Shown: one piece after another, positions 9,745 through 21,399 of the stretch
How the letters are laid out: each line of letters opens with the position of its first letter
How positions within the stretch are numbered: position 1 is the first letter of the stretch
Source of the DNA: Posidonia oceanica
Taxonomy: Eukaryota > Streptophyta > Magnoliopsida > Alismatales > Posidoniaceae
Assembly: GCA_037176725.1 (NCBI GenBank)
Contig: JAZBRS010000060.1
Span: forward strand, 54,216,001 to 54,280,000
DNA length: 64,000 nt
Direction of reading: 5' to 3'
Made by a program: the position numbers and the translations under genes
The notes under the pieces: generated by a model
Seen by the model: the letters and a program-made list of their open reading frames with translations, nothing else
What the model was told of the DNA's origin: nothing
The model's database searches: none

Positions 9745-12700
9745 TGTAGCGATCCCGATCGGAATCAGGCTCGCTGTTTAGCGGCGATTGGATCCGAGGA
9801 AGGGGCTTGACTCGAAAACACTTGAAATCGAGGAGAAAAGAGAAAGATAAGACAAATCAGAGTCGCCACCATGTCTATTAACGGGAGACAAGGAAAACCG
9901 GGGGAAATGCGTGAATTAACACGCAAAACCAAGCAAGAAATGCAAAGCAAAGCAATGCAAAGGAAACAAATGCAAATACATGCAAATGAGATGACTCTAG
10001 CCTAGGATAAGGGCAGTACAGTCATTGTGGGCCAAAAGACTGGGCAAGGACTCCTGTTACGTGCGGGGAAGGTGTTAGGCACCCCCGACACGCCCGAGAA
10101 TCGATCTTTCTAGGCTTACGCTCGCATACGCAAGGAAATGCAGATTTGAATGCCTAAATGCCAATGAATGCCTAAATGAATGCTCAAGGTGTGCTCTAAG
10201 TGGAGAGATGCAGGGCAAGGAAGTAAACGTGCTGTCTAAGTGCTCAGCTACGCTGTCTGTGTTCCGAACCGGGCGAAACCTGGCTCGTGAGAACTCCAGG
10301 CAGTAAGCATCACAGCCCTATATGCAAATGCAAGCGAAAAAGCAAAGCGACGGTAAAACCATGCAATGCAATCGACATGCAAGAGAAAATGGCGTAAAAC
10401 ACGCAAAACGAGGCAAAAAAACAAGAAAGCGCGCAAAACGGTGCAAAAAGACAAGGTCGGCACGCAAAACGGGCGAGAAAGCAAGGTGGCACGCAAATCG
10501 GTGCAAAAGACGGTGACGGGCACACAAAACTGTGCCAAAAACAGGGCGAGCGTGCAAAACGACACGAAAGACAAAGCAGGCACGCAAAACGGTGCCAAAA
10601 CGAGAACGGGCACGCAAAACGGTGCCAAAACTACGAGATAAAAACTCGGAAAAGCTGCACGAATGCTAAATGCAAAGAAGAGATCAGAAGATGCCAAAGA
10701 GGAGCAAAACAATGTGTGTGTAAGAACAGACATTGTTTAGGACCACCCAGGGTAGGTGTGAAGACCTACAAAGGGGAGAGTGAGCAAACGGAGGGATTAC
10801 CACCTCTTTATGACCGTTTCCCACTATACCGCTCCACGGTGTGTCTCGCATGCTGCCCAAAGCTCGCGATGCGATCGGATCGTGGAGAAGGGGGAAGAAA
10901 GTCACATTAAGTGGTAAATCCAGAGAAAACTCAACACAAAACACATAGAGAACGCGAAACAGGGATCTGAGTTGATAGACAAGAAGAAGAGGTCCTATTC
11001 TACATGCTTAAAGAGACAGAAATCGAAAACGAGGAAAACTATGCAACTGGCATGCAAATGAATGCAATGCAAGGGTTCAGGAGGACATACCTAGAAATCC
11101 AGGAGCCTGATCTGAGATCTGCTTGGTCCATGCTGAAGAGCGCTTTGCTGCGGTCGCCTGGGCAGCTTGCTTGAGAAGATCCAACGGTCGGATCGGAAGA
11201 TATCGCAGCTTCGAGGCAGGAAGGCCAGAACAGGGGAGAAGAGCAGATCTAGGTGTTCAGGAGGTCCTAGGGGTGTGCAAAAGGTCCTCCCAAGTGAAGG
11301 GGAGCTAAAAGTGCTTAGTGTGTGCAGAGAGATGCTAAAATGCAAGACTAAATGGATGCAGAATGCATGCACAAGCAAGAAGAAACAAGGGGAACAAACT
11401 TGGAAAAGACAGGAGTTCAAAAGCATTTTTGAAAAAGCAAAGAGGCTAAAATGCAAATTTTCACAAAAGATGGGGTCCACAGAGGATGATTTTGAAAACA
11501 GGAGAGGGCGGAGGGTTATTTTGCAAAAGACTGGGCTCAGAAAGCTAATTTGAAAAGAGGGTATGCATTGGAAGAAGTTTTGAAAACAAAAAGAAATCAG
11601 AATGCAATTTTGAAAAAACTAGGGTCTAAAATGCAAATTTTCCAAAAAACAGGGTCCTGGGGAGTCTGGGAATGCAAGTGGAGGGTCTACATGCAATTTT
11701 GTAAGCATAGGAGCTAAGATGCAATTTTAGGGGCAAAACAGTCTTTTTACATGGTTTTTAAAAGATGCAAGGACCTATGTATGATTTTTGAATCATGCAG
11801 GGGTCAAATATGCAATTTTGTATGGTAAATATGCTCTGAAAACACTGAAAAGGACTGATGTGCAATTTTTGAAAAAAACAGGAGTCAAAATGCAATGCAG
11901 TAAGCAAAAATGCATGGAAAACAGTTACTGTCCATTTAAAATGGACCTAAATGCAAATGTGCAAAAACGGGAGGCAAAATATGCAATGCAGTATGCAAAA
12001 ATAAAAAATAAAACCTAAGTTACTACAGTGCATGGATCTATATGCAAAATCAGAAACATGCAGGGATGCAGAATGCAATTTCATATGGTAAAATGCATGC
12101 AATTAAATGAACTGATTTAGAGCAGGACTTATATGCAAAAATAAAAAACAGAAGGGCTAAAATGCAAAGAGTTACAACAGCACAGCACAGTAACAGGACT
12201 AGATTGCAAATATTGAAAAGTAGAGATAAAATCAGCAATTTGGCATGGTATTAAATCAGAAACTAAGCAGATTAACTAAACTAAGGACTAGAATGCAAAA
12301 ATGGAAAAACTTAAGGCAGATATGCAATATTTACCAAAAAACTATAGCTAGAGAAAAATAAAACAACAGTAAAACGCCGGCGGCCATGGACACTGTAGCA
12401 GCAAGCTGCCAGCGTCCATGAACGCCGACACAGGGGGCTTGGGGACGCGCAGACCGGCAAGGGAGCTGCTCCTAGTCCTGACGGAGGTCGGACGGTGCTC
12501 GGCGGAGGTCGACGCGGACTGGAACGAGCTGGAGCGATCGCCGGAGGTCTGCAGAGCTTCAGAAGCTTCGTCCGGCCGATCGACGCAGCGACGCTGCGTT
12601 CTGAAGGCCGGAGAACGCCCCTGAGACCCATGCGGACCTGAGGCAACCACCGGAGCTGCGTTCTGCTGGACGGAGCTGCGGGACGACCGGAGAGACTCGC

Positions 12701-15667
12701 CGGAGAAGAAGACCCTGGCCGGAGCTTGACTCGGCGCAGGAGAGCCGGAGACCCTATTCTAAAGGCTGGAGAAGCAAAAGGGGAGGAAGAGGAGGCTAGG
12801 GGAAGTGGGATTTACCTGGTTCCGCGTCTGAGATGCCCTACCGACGACGGTGGCTTCAGAGGTCGCCGGTGGAGTCTGTCCGGTCGCTGCGGGTGCTGTC
12901 GGCTGCTCACGAGGGCTGGAGTCGCCTCAGGACGATCCTCCGGAGCTTCCCAGACGTCCGGACGTGAGCTTCGAAGCTCGGAGCAGAATCTGGCACTTTT
13001 GGGTTCTCAGAAAGGAACCGGAGGCGGGGGGGTGTTGCTGCTCGTCGGACCTGGTGGAGTCTTCCGGGAGGTAGCTGGAGGTCTGGAGAGTCGATTCGGA
13101 TGGTCGGCTTGCTGTTCTGGAGAGTGTGGAGAGGATTTGGAGGTTGGGTTGGTTTCTGGTCAGTGAAGAAGGCAAGTGTTTGTTGTGGAGTTTGGGGTCT
13201 GTGGTGAGGGAGAGGGCTGAAGATCAGGTGGCCTGGAAAGGTGGAGTGCAGGTGAGTGCTTGGGTGTAGTTTGGAAGGATGCTGTGAGTTCTGGAGGAGG
13301 GAATTGCGGAGGGAGTTAGGTTGGGTTCAATTGGCTTTTCAGGTGGATTTCTGGGGTGGTTTCAGTGGTGGAATGGCCGTGGGATGGTGGAGGATGAAGG
13401 CTGGTTGCTGGGTGGATTTGGGGGAGCAATATGGAGAAGTATGAAGGCTGGGAAAGGTTTTGGTTTACTGGAAAATGAAGAGGTTGGTTGGCTGCGGATT
13501 TCTGAAGGGAAATGAGAGAGGTTTGGGTGGAGGGTGCTGGGAATTGGGGTCTCTCTCCGGGATGCCAAGATGAACGCTCAGACCACTCTCTCTGGCCACT
13601 CTCTCTGTTGGAAATGGAGGAGGCAGAGAAGAAGGGGAAGGCTGTTTCAGATGGAAGAAATGGACGGAATTGCTTCTGGAATTGGGCTCTCTCAGATTGC
13701 TAACTGCTGGTCTCTCACCGATTGCTCACTCAGGTCACACGGTTCACTCTCTCTCAGATTGAAGGAGGAACGGGCTTAAAAATGAGGAGGAGCTGCTGCT
13801 GGCGCGCTGGGAATTTGAAATCAGTGGCGGCCACTGCAGCAGAGAAGACGGCGAGGTGACCGGCTCCGGGAAAGCCGCTGAGATGAAGGAGGAGCGGCGA
13901 GCTGCTGTAGACGACGGGATGGATGCTTGAAATTCAAATGGTGGAGGGAGCACTGCAGCAGCTGTCGCGGGAGAGAAAAACCGGTGGAAGCGCGAGGAAG
14001 AAGAAGGAAGAAGAAGGAGCGCTGGGTCGGACCGTGGGCCGAAGGAAAAAAGAAAAAGAATTGAAGAAGAAAGGGAGAGACGGGCTGAATTGGGCCCAGC
14101 AAGGAAAAGGAAGAAAAGAAAAAAAGAGAAGAAAGAAAGAAAGAGAGGGAAAAGAAAGGAAATAAAATTAGGAAAAATAGACTAAAAATAAATTAAAAAT
14201 ACTAGAAAGGTTGTGATGTAGATTAGGATTTTAATTGAATTTTTTAATGGCCATTTTGGGTTGATTAATGTGTTTTAGGCCTGATTAGGGTTTTAGGGTT
14301 TTGGTTTTGCTTTTAATTGGTTTTCACTTGATTAAATGTTTGTTAAACCCTTTTTGAATTGTTTTAAGAATTGTGTTTCCCTTGTTGGACACTTAGGATA
14401 TTGATTAGGATTTTTTAGGATTTATTTTCGTATTAACCAGGGTTGTTTTCAGGTTTTTAAGTTTTAGTCTTCTTAGGGTTTTTTCTTTCTTAAGTCTTTT
14501 AAATTATGCTTTGATTTTTATTTGTTGATTTTTCTTGAAGTTTTTAGTTAGATTTCCCTGATTTGATGGGGTGTTTTTAAGTCTTTTAAATGTGTTTTTC
14601 TTTTCCTTTTAATTAAGTTTTTTAATTTATTTTTTCTTAGGTTTGTTAGGTTAAGTCTTTTGTTTCTTTAATTACTTGTTTTAGTGTTTGTTTTTTAATT
14701 CTTCTTTTTAGGGTTTTTTTTTTAATTCTTTTGATGGGGTTTTTACTTTTGGTAGGTTTTGGTTTTATTTTAGTTTTTTTCTTGATTTTTCAGTGTTTTC
14801 TTTTGATTTGTTTTGCATTTTTTAGCTTACATGCTTGGTTTTCTTTTTAGCTTAATTTAGTTAAGTTTGGGTTTTTAATTGCTTGTTTAATGTTTTTTAA
14901 TTGTTTTTCTTAGGGTTCTGATTTGTTTCTTTTATGTTTTGGGGTTTTACAGATTTTTAGGGGTTTTTATGGATTTTTGCAAGAGAAGGCAAAGGAAAAG
15001 AGAAGGAAGAAGGAAAAGGGAAAAAGAGGGAAATAAAAGGAAAAGAGATAGGTTGGAGAGAAATGATTTTTAAAATTCAGGAAAAAAGCTAAAAATAAAG
15101 TAAAAATAGGAATAAGATAGAGAATGGATAGAAGTACAAAGGGGGCCCACAGCCAGGCCAGAAAAAGGGCAAAAAGGGGATGAAAAGAGAGATGATAATC
15201 AGGAGAGAGAGAGGAGAGAGAAAATGATAATCCCAGAGAGAGAAAAGGATAATTTGGATGAAAGGGGGTCTTAAGGGTCTTGGAATGGGGTGAAAATTGG
15301 TGAGTGGGTAGTCTAGGGTTTGAGGTGTTGGTCTTGAAGTTTTGGTTTGATTCCAAGGAGGTTTTGGAAGGGTTTTAAGGTGTAGAAAAAGGGAAGTTTT
15401 GCCTAGGTTTTCTAGGGTTTTTGGGAATGGTCTAGGTTTGGAAATTTCTAGGTTCTTGGGTAGGCTTGTTAAGTGAGTGTTGGGGGGTTTTCCTATGGGT
15501 TTTGGTTAGGTTTTGAGCTTGGGAAGAGGGGTAAAGGCTTAGGTCAAGATGGGCTGATTTTGGAGGGTAAAGAAGAGGATTAGGGTTTGGTTTTAGGCTT
15601 GGGTTTGAGTCCAGCAATCATCAGGAGGGCTCCAAGGATCCAAGCCTGCCAAGATGGGGTGTCAACA
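9745..15667 (-). repeat. 5' LTR of E1 (about 5.9 kb)
   Basis: On the element strand it starts TGTTGACACCCC (15667) and ends GATCGCTACA (9745). The last ~600 bp (about 10330-9745) is related to the LTR ends of E2, E3 and E4 and carries the block GCATATAGGGC, GATGCTTACTGC, GAGTTCTCACG, GGTTCGGAACAC. The rest is non-coding. It includes a TGCAAAA-rich section at 11300-12350, a G+C-rich section at 12360-13950, a purine-rich run at 13970-14165 and a T-rich section (plus strand) at 14190-14960. Small frames in it share nothing with the E2 LTR and I do not call them genes. It lacks the 29-bp hairpin units of the E3 and E4 LTRs. Confidence 0.85.
13965..14165. repeat. Purine-rich low-complexity run in the E1 LTR
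   Basis: GAAAGAAGGAAG-type sequence on the plus strand with very few pyrimidines after 14030. The small frames translated from it (Lys/Glu/Arg-rich) are compositional. Confidence 0.8.
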
Positions 15668-15769
15668 GCTACTTTCCAGCATTATATTGTCATTTACCTG
15701 GTTTCTTTTAGCATGTATGAGTGTTTATCTGAACCCTATCCTCTTGCACTTGTTTCCCTTATGCATGTG
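15668..15769. other. 102-bp spacer between E1 and E2
   Basis: This is the only stretch not assigned to an element. It lies between the outer edge of the E1 5' LTR (15667) and the outer edge of the E2 3' LTR (15770). The 5 bp next to E1 are GCTAC and the 5 bp next to E2 are ATGTG; the partner target duplications are outside the window. No gene is seen. It may be host DNA or a scrap of an older element. Confidence 0.6.
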
Positions 15770-16700
15770 TGTAGTAATCCCGGTATTCAGGTCATCCATG
15801 TACGCTGCCAAAGCTCGCGTGCACCGATCGGAATCAGGTTCACTATTAGCAGGTGATCCGAGAAGGAAGACTTAACTCGAAAACACTTAAAAAAGGGAAA
15901 AAAGGAAAGAAAAGAAGAAGATAAGACAAATCAGAGTGGCCACTGTGTCTATTAAGTCGGGAGACAAGGAAAATCGAGGAATTGCGTGAATAAACACGCA
16001 AAACTAAGCAAAAGATGCAATGCGATGCAATGCAAATGAAATGGGATGCAATGAAATGTAAATGATGTGACTCATGCCTAGGATAAGGGCAATATGGTCA
16101 TTATGGGCCATGAGAAAGGGCAAGGACTCCTATTACGTGCGGGGAAGGTGTTAGGCACCCTCGACACGCCCGAGAATCGGTCTTTCTAGGCTTACACTCG
16201 CATATGTAGGGAAATGCATGCTTTGAATGCCTAAGTGCCATGAATGCCTAATTGAATGCTCAAGTGTGTGCTCTAAGTGATGGAATGCATGCAAGGAATT
16301 AAACGTGCAATCTAAGCGCTCAGCAACACTGTCTGTGTTCCGAACCGGGCGAACCCTGGCCCGTGAGAACTCTAGGCAATAAGCATCACTGCCCTATATG
16401 CAAATGCAGGCGATAAAACAAAACAGCAGTAAAACCAGGTAATGCAGGCAACATGCAAAGGAAAACAGGAGAAACCACGTAAAACGGTGTGAGAAACAAA
16501 AGCGGGCATGCAAAACGGTGCAAGAAACGAAACAGGCATGCAAAATGGTGCAAGAAACGAGGGAAAACAGGAGCGGGCACGCAAAACCATGCAAATGCAA
16601 GCAAAATAGGGTGTGGGCACGCAAAACGATGCAAATGCAAGCAAAACAATGCAAATGTATGCAAAAATGTGAGAAAAGTACCTAAATGTGATGAAAATGC

Positions 16701-16790
16701 AAACCTAGGGACCTGAATGCAACTAAATGCAAACCTAGGGACCTGAATGCAACTAAATGCAAACTTAGGGACCTAAATGCAATGATTTTG
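16701..16790. repeat. 30-bp tandem repeat in E2 LTR
   Basis: Units AAACCTAGGG-ACCTGAATGC-AACTAAATGC begin at 16701, 16731 and 16761. The first two are identical and the third is diverged. Looser copies of AGGGACCTGAATGCAA continue to about 16880. Confidence 0.85.
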
Positions 16791-17130
16791 AAAAGCTAGG
16801 GACCTGAATGCAAATAAATGCAAAGTTAGGGGCTAAATGTAATGATTTTGAAAAGTTAGGGACCTAGATGCAATAAAAATAAGTTTCTGGGTTTTTTAAT
16901 AATGCAATATGGTTTTAAAATAGGATTAAATGAAATCTAAATGGACTAAGGACCTAAATGCAGATATAATAAAATGCAGGGTCTGGAATGCAATGCAATA
17001 TGGAAAAATGCAATTTAAATGAATGCTGTGAATGCATGTAGTGGACTGAAATGCAAATTAAATAAATGCAGGGGGTAAAATGCAATTTAATATGGTAAAG
17101 TATGAAATTAAATGATTTTTCTAACATGCA

Positions 17131-17340
17131 GAGGACTGGAAAGTAAATAAAATAAAATATAGAATAAAAGTGCAATGTAATATGGTAAAATATGAGATTA
17201 AATAAAATTAACAACTGAACAGAGGACTGGAAAGTAAATAAAATAAAATATAGAATAAAAGTGCAATGTAATATGGTAAAATATGAGATTAAATAAAATT
17301 AACAACTGAACAGAGGACTGGAAAGTAAATAAAATAAATA
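17131..17340. repeat. 91-bp tandem duplication in E2 LTR
   Basis: Units start with GAGGACTGGAAAG at 17131, 17222 and 17313. The first two 91-bp units look identical by eye and the third is only partial. Identical copies inside an otherwise decayed LTR point to a recent duplication. Confidence 0.88.
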
Positions 17341-19862
17341 GCAGGAGATAAATGCAATGTAATAAACTAAAAACATGAAATTAAATGATATTAATCAACT
17401 AGAGGACCTAGATGCAAAATAAATAAATAGCTGGACTAAAAACTAAGAAACAGTAAAGTATTTTGAACTGCAACAGGACTAAAATGCAATAAAAATAATT
17501 TACGGGGCTAAAACTAAAAAATAACAAAAAGCTTTGAACTACAGAGGGACTAAGATGCAATTAAAATAAATAACTGGGCTAAAAGTAAATGATATCAGAA
17601 GTTTTTAAACTACAGCAGGACTAACATGTAAATAAAAGAAACTATAGAGATTAAATGCAATGTAATATAGTTTTAATTCAAAATAAAATCAAACTTAAAC
17701 TACAACTGGACCTAAGTGCAAATGAACAAAACTGAAAGGAACAAATGCAATGCAATGGGAAAATACCTAAGCTAAGAAAAAAAAACTCTAAAGCCAACTA
17801 ATGGAAATAAAAAAAGAAATGTTACAGTGCTGGAACAGTGGCATGCGGTTGGCTCGCTGGAGAGGATGTCTGGAGCAGCAAAGAAGGAGGCGGAGCTGCG
17901 TGCGTAGGGGTTGGGCTGGCCTGCGGGAGGTCTGGCGGAGCACGGGTGGTGTGGCGAGGCTTTAGCGGCGGTGGTGGATGGCCTGGCGCGCGTGGCGGTG
18001 TGTTGCACTGGCGATCGGTGCCGAAGAAGAAGGAGACTCTGGCGAGGTGCTGGCGGCGCCACGGAGCTTGAAACGCGAAAAAAAATATATGGGGAGCAAG
18101 AGGTGAGCGAGGTGGAGCTGGTGGAGGGGTTGTTTACTTGTTTCACACGCCGGAGTGGCCGGACGACCTCAGGGAAGTTCTGTTGGTGTTGGAGGGAGCA
18201 GAGGCAGTGCTGGAGTGGCCGAGGAGCACACGGTTGGAGCGGAGCAGGTTCGTGGAGGTGTAGAGAGTGGTCTGGGAGGCAACGGAGGCTCTCTCCTTCC
18301 TTCTGCATGCGGATGGCCGGAGTGGGTGCTCGGGAGATAATTTCTCTCTCCACCCTCCTCTATGGCTCTCATTGGGTTACTGCTCGCTAAGGTGGCTTCT
18401 AGTGGAGGTGAGGGAGTGCTGGAAGGTGGGTGTTTGTGGGTTCTGTGGTGCTGTGTTGAGGTCTGGAGGTGGAGTGAAGGAGAGGAGGTGTTTTCTATTT
18501 TTTTGGAGAAGGGCTGGAGGTCTGTGATAGGAGAGGGTGGAGGTGTTGGTTGTCGTCTGGTTATGATGGTGAGGAAGATGGTGTTGGAGGGCTGATCTGA
18601 TGGTTGGGAAGAGGAGGGCTGTGGTCGGGTTTTTTTGGTGGTCTGTGGGTTGGAGAGAGTGGTGGAGTGCTGGCTGTGTTGGAGAGATGAAGATGAAGTG
18701 TTTTTGGAGGTGTTCTGGAGAGAGGGAGTGAAGAGGAAGGCTGAGGTCTGTGTCCTAGAGGTGTGAGCCGGGGAGAAGGAGTGGAGGAGGTTTGATGGTG
18801 GTGTGGGTGCTGTGTTTTCAGAGGGTGTTTTGTAGGTGTTTTATGGGTGTGGAGGTATTGGTCTGTGGTTGCTGGAAGGTGGGTCGAGGTCTGGTCTGTG
18901 TGGAGGAGTTCTGGTGGAGTTGGAGGAGGTCTGGTATGGTGGGAGTGGGCTGTGTGGGAGTTGGTTTGTAGGTGTTTTCTGTAGGTTTTTGTTGTGGGTG
19001 AAGAGGTCTGGGTTGTCTGTGGTTTTGGGGTGTGGAAAATGTTGGAGAGGGTTGGAGAGAAGGAGAGGAGGTAAAGAGGAGGTGAAGGCGTTTTGAAAAT
19101 GGGGGGGGGGAAGTTTGAGTTTTGAAAAAAACAGGGGAGAAGGAATGGAGGGAGAAGTGGCTTGCTGTAGGAGTTGAAGAAGAGAAGAAAAAAGGTAGAA
19201 AAGAAGAGGAGGAAAGAGAGTTCGTGGGCTGTAGGCTGAAGGAAAAATGTTGGGAAAAAAGAAGAAAAGAAGAAGTGGGCTGTGGGCTGGAATAGAGGAG
19301 AGGAAAAGAGAAGAAATGAAAATGGAGAAAGAGAAGAGGAAGGTCAAGAAGAAGAAAAGGGAAGGGAAAGAGGATTTAAGTTTTGAGGATTTTTAAGTGG
19401 GTGTTTGTTAAGGTTTTAAATGTTTTCTTAGTGTTTTTTAATTAAGTTTTTGTTTGCCTAGTTTTTTTAATTAAGTTTTGTTAAGTTTGGGTTTTTTAAT
19501 TAAGTTTTTAAAGGTGTGGATTTTCTAGGTTTGCTTGATTATTTTTTAAGTTTTTTGATTGGATTTTTTTCAAGTTAAGCTTTTCTTGAATTAGGGTTTA
19601 ATGTTCTTTGAAGATTGTTTTCTTTAGGTTAAGTTTTTAATTAGTTAATTTTTCCTTTTAATTGTTTCAGTTGGATTTTTTAAATTGTTTTTCTAGGTTT
19701 TATCTTTTGTAATTGTTTCTTCTTATGTTTTCTTTTTTAATTAGGGTTTTAAAGTTTTGATTTGTTTTTCCTATGTTTTTTATTTTTAATTAGAGTTTTA
19801 AAGTTTTGATTTGTTTTTCTTATGTTTTTTGATCGTTTTCTAGAGATTTTGTTTCTAAGGTT

Positions 19863-19878
19863 TTGTGACCTAGGGTTT
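19863..19878. repeat. Left target-site duplication of the SINE-like element
   Basis: 16 bp, TTGTGACCTAGGGTTT, identical to 20092-20107. Confidence 0.75.
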
Positions 19879-20091
19879 TTTTTTATACCCTAACCTACTA
19901 TAGCTTAACGGATTTTTTCTTTAGGAAATCCCACAGGTCACAGGTTCGAAACCTGTGGGCTGCACGAAAGGGAAATTAATCCCATGCAAGAAAGAGTGGG
20001 AAAATCCCACTCAATATGCACTGAGTAGGTTTCGAACCCGCGTCATGAGAGGGTAGTGGAGGTGACCCAATCACTACGATAACCATTACGG
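19879..20091 (-). mobile_element. SINE-like tRNA-derived element inserted in the E2 LTR
   Basis: A 213-bp segment is flanked by a 16-bp direct repeat TTGTGACCTAGGGTTT (19863-19878 and 20092-20107). On the minus strand it begins with a tRNA-like head: TGGTTATCGTAGTGATTGGG as a possible A box and GCGGGTTCGAAACC as a B box (plus-strand position about 20028-20041). It ends in an A-run (plus-strand T-run at about 19879-19884). Head, body, poly-A tail and a long target-site duplication together make a SINE. Near its tail there is a 9-10 bp inverted repeat around CACAGGTTCGAAACCTGTGG (about 19940). The family is not named. Confidence 0.75.
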
Positions 20092-20107
20092 TTGTGACCT
20101 AGGGTTT
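20092..20107. repeat. Right target-site duplication of the SINE-like element
   Basis: 16 bp identical to 19863-19878. It runs directly into the TTTAGGG tract, so the pre-insertion site was the edge of that tract. Confidence 0.75.
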
Positions 20108-20150
20108 AGGGTTTAGGGTTTAGGTTTTAGGGTTTAGGGTTTTGGTTTAG
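20100..20150. repeat. Interstitial telomere-like TTTAGGG tract
   Basis: Four to five TTTAGGG units plus one TTTTAGGG variant in about 45 bp, followed by degenerate GGTTTAGGATTTGGG copies to about 20290. TTTAGGG is the usual plant telomere unit. It lies within an LTR, so it is an interstitial tract, not a chromosome end. Confidence 0.85.
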
Positions 20151-20329
20151 GATTTGGGTTTAGAGTTTTGATTTAGAGTTTGGGTTTAGGTTAAGGTTTT
20201 TTTAGTTTTAGGATTCAGGGTTTAGGGAATGGATTTGGTTTGGTTTAGGACTTGTTGATTAGGTTTTTCTAGTTTTAGGGTTTAGGTTATTGTGTTTTAG
20301 TTTTAAGGTTTAGTGTTTAATGTGGAAAA

Positions 20330-20640
20330 AGGAAAAGAAAGAAAGAAAGAAGGAAAGAAAGAAAGAAAGGAAGGAAGGGAAAAAGAAAGAAAGAAAGGAA
20401 AGGAAGAAAAGAAGTTAAAGATCAAATAACATGGGATAAAATAAAATAAAGATAAAATAAAGGAAAGAAAGGAGAATAAGTGGGGAGGAGCAAGAAAGAG
20501 GTGGGCCCACTGGAGAGCAAGAAAATAAGAAGGAAAGAGAGGAAAAGAATGGAGGATGAGAGGGAGGATAAAGAGGAGAGAGAAAAGAATAATCAGGGGA
20601 GAGAAAAGGATAATCAAGAAAGATGAGAAGGATAATGACT
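20330..20640. repeat. Purine-rich (AAAG)n and GGAGAGA low-complexity run
   Basis: Plus-strand GAAAGAAAGAAAG microsatellite at 20333-20400, then A+G-rich sequence to about 20640. A similar purine run is at the corresponding place in the E1 LTR (about 14990-15250). Confidence 0.8.
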
Positions 20641-20902
20641 TGGATTTAGAGTGGTTTTGTGTGAGTGTGTGGCCTAGGGTTTCTAGGGTTTAAAATGGGA
20701 TTTTGGGAGATTTTTGGAAGGATTTTGGATTTAGAAAAAGGGTGGTTTTACCTAGGTTTTCGGGGATTTTTGGGAGTAGTTTTTGATTTGGAGTTTTGGT
20801 TTGAAAAGAAGGCTATGATTTTGGATTTAGTCTAGGTGTTTGGTTCAGAAGCCACCAGAGGGAGATTCCACTAATTCAGCCTGTCAAAATGGGGTGTCTA
20901 CA

Positions 20903-20918
20903 AATGCCCCTCCCTGAG
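20903..20918 (-). promoter_or_regulatory. Polypurine tract of E2
   Basis: On the minus strand the sequence GCTCAGGGAGGGGCATT lies directly before the LTR start TGTAGACACC. The same motif precedes the E3 3' LTR at about 46298-46314. It primes plus-strand DNA synthesis. Confidence 0.85.
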
Positions 20919-21399
20919 CAAGGTTAAGGGGACCAAGGCCACTGCTCAGGGTTGACAAGACACCCCATCTGACCGACGAGAGCTAGACGTTGCTATAGAC
21001 GTGAGTCACTTATTCGACGGATGCATCGAAAATCATGACTCGTTGCCAAATGTAGATGAATGCGAACACAAGGATGCAATGCTAGTGCAAATACTAGTGT
21101 ACGGTGCTGATGCAAATGTTATGCCTACACTAATGCTCATTGCGCTGTACTCCTCTAGGGGAAAGCGGGTGATGCATGCACGTGGAAAGGCGGAAAAATG
21201 CAATGCAACATCGTCAGGCAATACTTCGGGAGAGCCGGACGATTGGGTGCACTGAGCGGTGTGCCACTCTAGTGCGGGGGTGCCGTTTGCCAAGCTTCTG
21301 CTGTAGGCATAGGCGATGGAAGTGCTGAAAGTAAAAGGCTGAATGTAAAGATGCTGAAAAAGAGATGCAGTGGATGTGCATGCGATGGCAGGCATGTAA
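20919..21399 (-). other. 3' untranslated region of E2 next to polypurine tract
   Basis: The first ~110 bp match E3 at about 46195-46297 (CCCTGAGCAGTGG, GCATCCGTCGAATAAGTGACTCACG). The rest is non-coding with no conserved frame. Confidence 0.7.

Larger units (their letters stand above)
1..15667 (-). mobile_element. E1: Tat-clade Ty3/gypsy LTR retrotransposon, RT-less, truncated by window edge
   Basis: Read on the minus strand the order is 5' LTR (15667 to 9745), tRNA-Arg-type primer-binding site (9743-9726), leader, gag, protease, protease-RT linker, integrase, non-coding stretch, then the first 81 codons of the extra ORF at the window edge. The 3' part and 3' LTR lie outside. The frame from 8350 down to 2650 is about 1,900 codons with only three stops, so gag-protease is the best preserved of the four copies. 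RT, RNase H and the integrase zinc-binding domain are missing because of one deletion at about 2640-2650. The element could not have moved on its own in this state. Tat-clade assignment rests on tRNA-Arg priming, LTR length, gag and protease motifs, and colinearity with E3 and E4. Confidence 0.9.
15770..20902 (-). repeat. 3' LTR of E2 (about 5.1 kb)
   Basis: On the element strand it starts TGTAGACACCCC (20902), directly after the polypurine tract, and ends GGATTACTACA (15770), the same end as the E3 LTR. The terminal ~600 bp (about 16400-15770) match the LTR ends of E1, E3 and E4. The overall layout resembles the E1 LTR: a TGCAAA-rich part, a G+C-rich part, a T-rich part, then a purine-rich part. 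It contains tandem repeats at 16701 and 17131, a SINE-like insertion at 19879 and a telomere-like tract at 20100. Frames at 17772-18600 are not conserved in the E1 LTR and are not called. Confidence 0.87.

Noticed and set aside
10248..10733. Phe/Val/Cys-rich minus-strand frame of 161 codons (and similar ones at 9297-9704 and 16372-16664)
   Set aside because: Made of CGTTTTGCRTGCC-type short repeats in the LTR and leader; the phase is not conserved.
12311..13175. Arg/Ser/Pro-rich frames on both strands in the E1 LTR
   Set aside because: A G+C-rich part of an LTR; no frame is shared with the E2 LTR.
15668..15769. Host gene fragment in the spacer
   Set aside because: Only 102 bp with no open frame or recognisable motif.
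17772..18600. Frame of 193 codons and others in the E2 LTR
   Set aside because: Same reason: LTR sequence, compositional, not conserved in E1.
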